Part shown: piece after piece, positions 48,011 to 50,252 of the stretch | Numbering within the stretch: position 1 is the first letter of the stretch | How the letters are laid out: every line of letters begins with the position of its first letter | Assembly: GCA_947625765.1 (NCBI GenBank) | Contig: CANQPP010000015.1 | Span: 1-50,252 of the forward strand | Source: an uncultured Clostridia bacterium | GTDB taxonomy: Bacteria > Bacillota > Clostridia > Christensenellales > UBA1750 | DNA: 50,252 nucleotides | Direction: 5' to 3' | Translations under genes and position numbers: made by a program | The notes under the pieces: generated by a model | The model's input: the letters and a program-made list of their open reading frames with translations, nothing else | The model's database searches: none | Told to the model about the DNA's origin: nothing

Positions 48011-50252
48011 ATGAAAACGACACGGAAAAACGACGCCGCAAGGCCCCTTTTTGGCAAGGGTTACGCAGTCAAAATGATGAGCGCGGCGGGCTGGCTGTCC
48101 CTGGCGCTGAGCGTGTTGCTGTTCGCCTGCGGGCTGTTTGTGCACGTGCAGGCGGCCAGCGCCCCGCAGGTGATGACCTATCGGGACGACGCCGTGATCG
48201 TCACGGCCACGTTCGGGGCGGAGGCGCAGATCCCGAAGGAAGCGGAGTTGCGCGCGGTGGCGGTGACGCCGGAAAGCGACCCGGAGAGCTATTCCAGCCG
48301 GATGGCCGCGGCCATGAGCGCCGCCGGGCAGGAAGGCGAGGCCGCGCCGAAAAACGCGCTGTACGACCTGGGCTTTTACGTGGGCGAGCAGCCCGTTGAA
48401 CCCGCCGCGCCTGTGGACGTGACGGTGCAGCTGCTGCGGGACGGCTTTGCCGTGGGCGAGCCCATCCGCGTGGTGCATTTTGGGGAAGAAAACGCGGAAG
48501 TGATCGCGGACACGGCGGTGGACGAGGACGGCTGCGTCTCCTTCACGACGGACGGCTTCTCGGATTTCGCCTTTATTTTGGGCGAAAGCCGGATAAATCT
48601 AGGCCCCAACGATATGAGGGACCTTGTGAGCGGCGTAACGATCACCGACGGGAAGGGCGATCCCGTTACGCAAGGCCCGCTGTATGTGGGCGAAAAGTAT
48701 AGGATCACCCTGACGTTCTCGGAGGGCGGCGCCCAGAGCTCTAAGCAATTTCACTGGGACGAAGACGGCACCATGACGTACCAGCTCCCGGAATACTTTA
48801 AGGTAGAGGAGAAAAAGGATGTTCCGTTGACCATCAAGGTCAATGGGGAAGACGTCACGATCGGCACATACTCCGTGACCGAGGACGGCAAGATCGTCGT
48901 CACGTTGAATGAGGACGGAAAGAAAGCACTGAGTGCCACTTCAGGCGCTTCGCTCAATTTTGAGATGGACACCACCGTCCAGTCGGTCGAGGGCAGCGAC
49001 AGTGGGAAGGTCGACTTCGGCGGTACTGGTGAAGACTTTGACTTTGAGGTCGTAGACCAGGCCCGCGTGGAAGTGGATAAGCAGGGCAAATATACGGAAA
49101 ATGAGAATAAACAGGGCGGCAAGCTGGAATACACCGTGTCGACCACGGTAAAGCACGGCTCCGTCCACGACCTGACCATCCTTGACGAGTTCACCCCGCC
49201 CAATACCTCGGCGCTGAACATAGAGGACGTAAACCCCGATGATATCAAAGTGACGCTCAAACAGCGCGGGGTCGATGACACCGTTACAGAGATCAAGCTT
49301 ACACAGGGCGAGGACTACGAACTGGTCGAGGTGCCCGATGCAGAGCATCCCGGGAAAAAGACCTTCCAGGTCAAGCTCAAGAAGGGCAGCAAATATCCTA
49401 CCCTGAATGAGGGTGATGTGCTGGAAGTTACCTACCCGTATGAGGTGCAGTATGTGAAGGGCTCCACCGATGTGTTTTGGGGCAACGTGGCAAACGACGT
49501 CACTGTCACGGGCAAGGGCAAGGTGCCGGATCCTGCAGGCGAACCGGGTAAAGAGACGCCGGAGATCGACATTAAAGAACAGCGGGGCAGCAATGTGGAG
49601 ATCATAGTGACGCCTCCGGGGGACGGCATCATTTTCAAGACCCAGGAGTTTTCCGAGGCCGACCACAAGCTGCACTATACCCTTTATACCCTGGTGCCGA
49701 AGGGCACATGGAAGCCGTTCTTTATCCAGGACGACATGGTGGTGGAATTTGGCGGGGAAAGGTACAATCTCCAGGAGTTTAAGAAGGACGGCCGGGTCAG
49801 CAACCTCACGGTCAGCGCCGTGGACGTGGATGATAGTGGCACACTCGGAAACTGGTCGGACAGCACCGACGAACAGCGGCGGCAGAGCCTGGAAGAGCTG
49901 AAAGAAAGCGCGCATGAACTGACAGGCTATGATATGTACGGCGTATGGAACCCTTCCCCGGAGGGCTATGACCCTGAGAGTGTGGAGAATTGTATCCGCC
50001 TGTGGAATAACAATAATCTCGACATCATCTTCGGAGAGTGGGAATATGCAAAACAAAGTCTATTCGGCAACTGGAACTACAGTAAAGACCGCCTGATCAT
50101 CACCGAGTACGATCTGGATATGTCCAATGATGGGGGGCCGCTCACTCTCGTTGATACGAGCACTTACGATACGAATATAGAAAAAGAAGCCAGCGATGTG
50201 CTGCTGGCGGGCATCCGGAATACCGTCCATATGCGCTTTGACGGGTATAACC
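48011..50252 (+). CDS. Giant surface protein 3 (pilin/adhesin-like), N-terminal part, runs off right edge
   Basis: Open from the double ATG at 48008/48011 (GGAGG 7 nt before the second) to the window end, about 747 residues. A TM/signal segment (about 25-46, ending VHVQA-ASA) leads to the shared domain (VMTYRDDAVIVTA to GFSDFAFILG). That domain is closest to protein 2 (RAVAVTPE, VQLLRDGFAVGEPI). From about residue 200 on it follows protein 1 instead (LYVGEKY, MTYQLPEYFKVEE, LHYTLYTLVPKGTWKPFFI), so the gene is a mosaic of the two. The C-terminal sorting signal is outside the window. Its leader is supplied by the switch 2 promoter, which faces it here (ON). Confidence 0.85.
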   Translation, partial: MKTTRKNDAARPLFGKGYAVKMMSAAGWLSLALSVLLFACGLFVHVQAASAPQVMTYRDDAVIVTATFGAEAQIPKEAELRAVAVTPESDPESYSSRMAAAMSAAGQEGEAAPKNALYDLGFYVGEQPVEPAAPVDVTVQLLRDGFAVGEPIRVVHFGEENAEVIADTAVDEDGCVSFTTDGFSDFAFILGESRINLGPNDMRDLVSGVTITDGKGDPVTQGPLYVGEKYRITLTFSEGGAQSSKQFHWDEDGTMTYQLPEYFKVEEKKDVPLTIKVNGEDVTIGTYSVTEDGKIVVTLNEDGKKALSATSGASLNFEMDTTVQSVEGSDSGKVDFGGTGEDFDFEVVDQARVEVDKQGKYTENENKQGGKLEYTVSTTVKHGSVHDLTILDEFTPPNTSALNIEDVNPDDIKVTLKQRGVDDTVTEIKLTQGEDYELVEVPDAEHPGKKTFQVKLKKGSKYPTLNEGDVLEVTYPYEVQYVKGSTDVFWGNVANDVTVTGKGKVPDPAGEPGKETPEIDIKEQRGSNVEIIVTPPGDGIIFKTQEFSEADHKLHYTLYTLVPKGTWKPFFIQDDMVVEFGGERYNLQEFKKDGRVSNLTVSAVDVDDSGTLGNWSDSTDEQRRQSLEELKESAHELTGYDMYGVWNPSPEGYDPESVENCIRLWNNNNLDIIFGEWEYAKQSLFGNWNYSKDRLIITEYDLDMSNDGGPLTLVDTSTYDTNIEKEASDVLLAGIRNTVHMRFDGYN

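Noticed and set aside
36000-50252. Integrated phage or conjugative element, because two integrase-type recombinases are present
   Set aside because: No phage structural, replication, relaxase or conjugation genes are seen, and each recombinase is linked to inverted rather than direct repeats. An ancient mobile origin of recombinase 2 remains possible.

Overview
The window reads as the chromosome of a GC-rich, spore-forming Gram-positive bacterium of the Clostridia. Support comes from spoIIP, a SpoVB-type flippase followed by a YabN-type MazG, HU and a YabO/RqcP-type S4 protein, a Bacillus-type PurR with a PurBox, KtrAB, an L,D-transpeptidase, a VanY-type peptidase, and a sortase with LPxTG-like (LPESG) surface proteins. 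I cannot name the species.

Layout. 1-805: the start of an MFS exporter behind two palindromic operators. 934-2060: non-coding tandem repeats that carry copies of the purR terminator. 2074-2898: purR. 2986-5941: spoIIP and spoVB, divergent. 5992-10760: mazG, hup, rqcP, ispDF and mutY, mostly tightly packed. 10779-13495: a phosphatase, a TIM-barrel isomerase and a Gfo/Idh/MocA oxidoreductase, ending in a four-copy terminator array. 13845-16889: a GNAT, a YhhN protein, a DUF975 protein and an L,D-transpeptidase. 17106-21521: a four-gene cassette (Xre regulator, large M48 metalloprotease, TerB-like protein, glycine-zipper membrane protein) behind a 31-bp palindrome. 21700-27755: KtrA/KtrB, PdxK, a flavodoxin-like protein, a GNAT, an MFS protein and a zinc-ribbon protein with a long leader. 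28214-34002: an esterase, prmA, a VanY-type peptidase with a 12-G tract, greA and lysS. 34096-34703: an MNT/HEPN toxin-antitoxin pair. 34884-35915: a GH172-type protein.

35985-50252 is the most unusual part. It is a surface-structure locus with a class C-like sortase, three giant paralogous surface proteins (the two complete ones end in LPESG, a hydrophobic segment and a basic tail), and two tyrosine recombinases of different families. Two pairs of inverted repeats lie there. The first (40517-40542 / 40791-40816) encloses a short segment with one outward-facing extended -10 promoter, between surface gene 1 and recombinase 1. The second (46421-46464 / 47920-47963, 43 of 44 identical) encloses recombinase 2 and a related extended -10 promoter, and lies exactly between the divergent starts of surface genes 2 and 3. 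The simplest reading is two invertible-promoter switches. One is ON/OFF for gene 1. The other is a toggle that drives either gene 2 or gene 3 and carries its own recombinase. As drawn here the promoters face away from gene 1 (OFF), away from gene 2 (OFF) and into gene 3 (ON).

The arrangement suggests phase-variable display of alternative sortase-anchored fibres or adhesins. The repeats and promoters are read directly from the sequence. Inversion itself is inferred and has not been observed. No rRNA, tRNA or CRISPR array was recognised.
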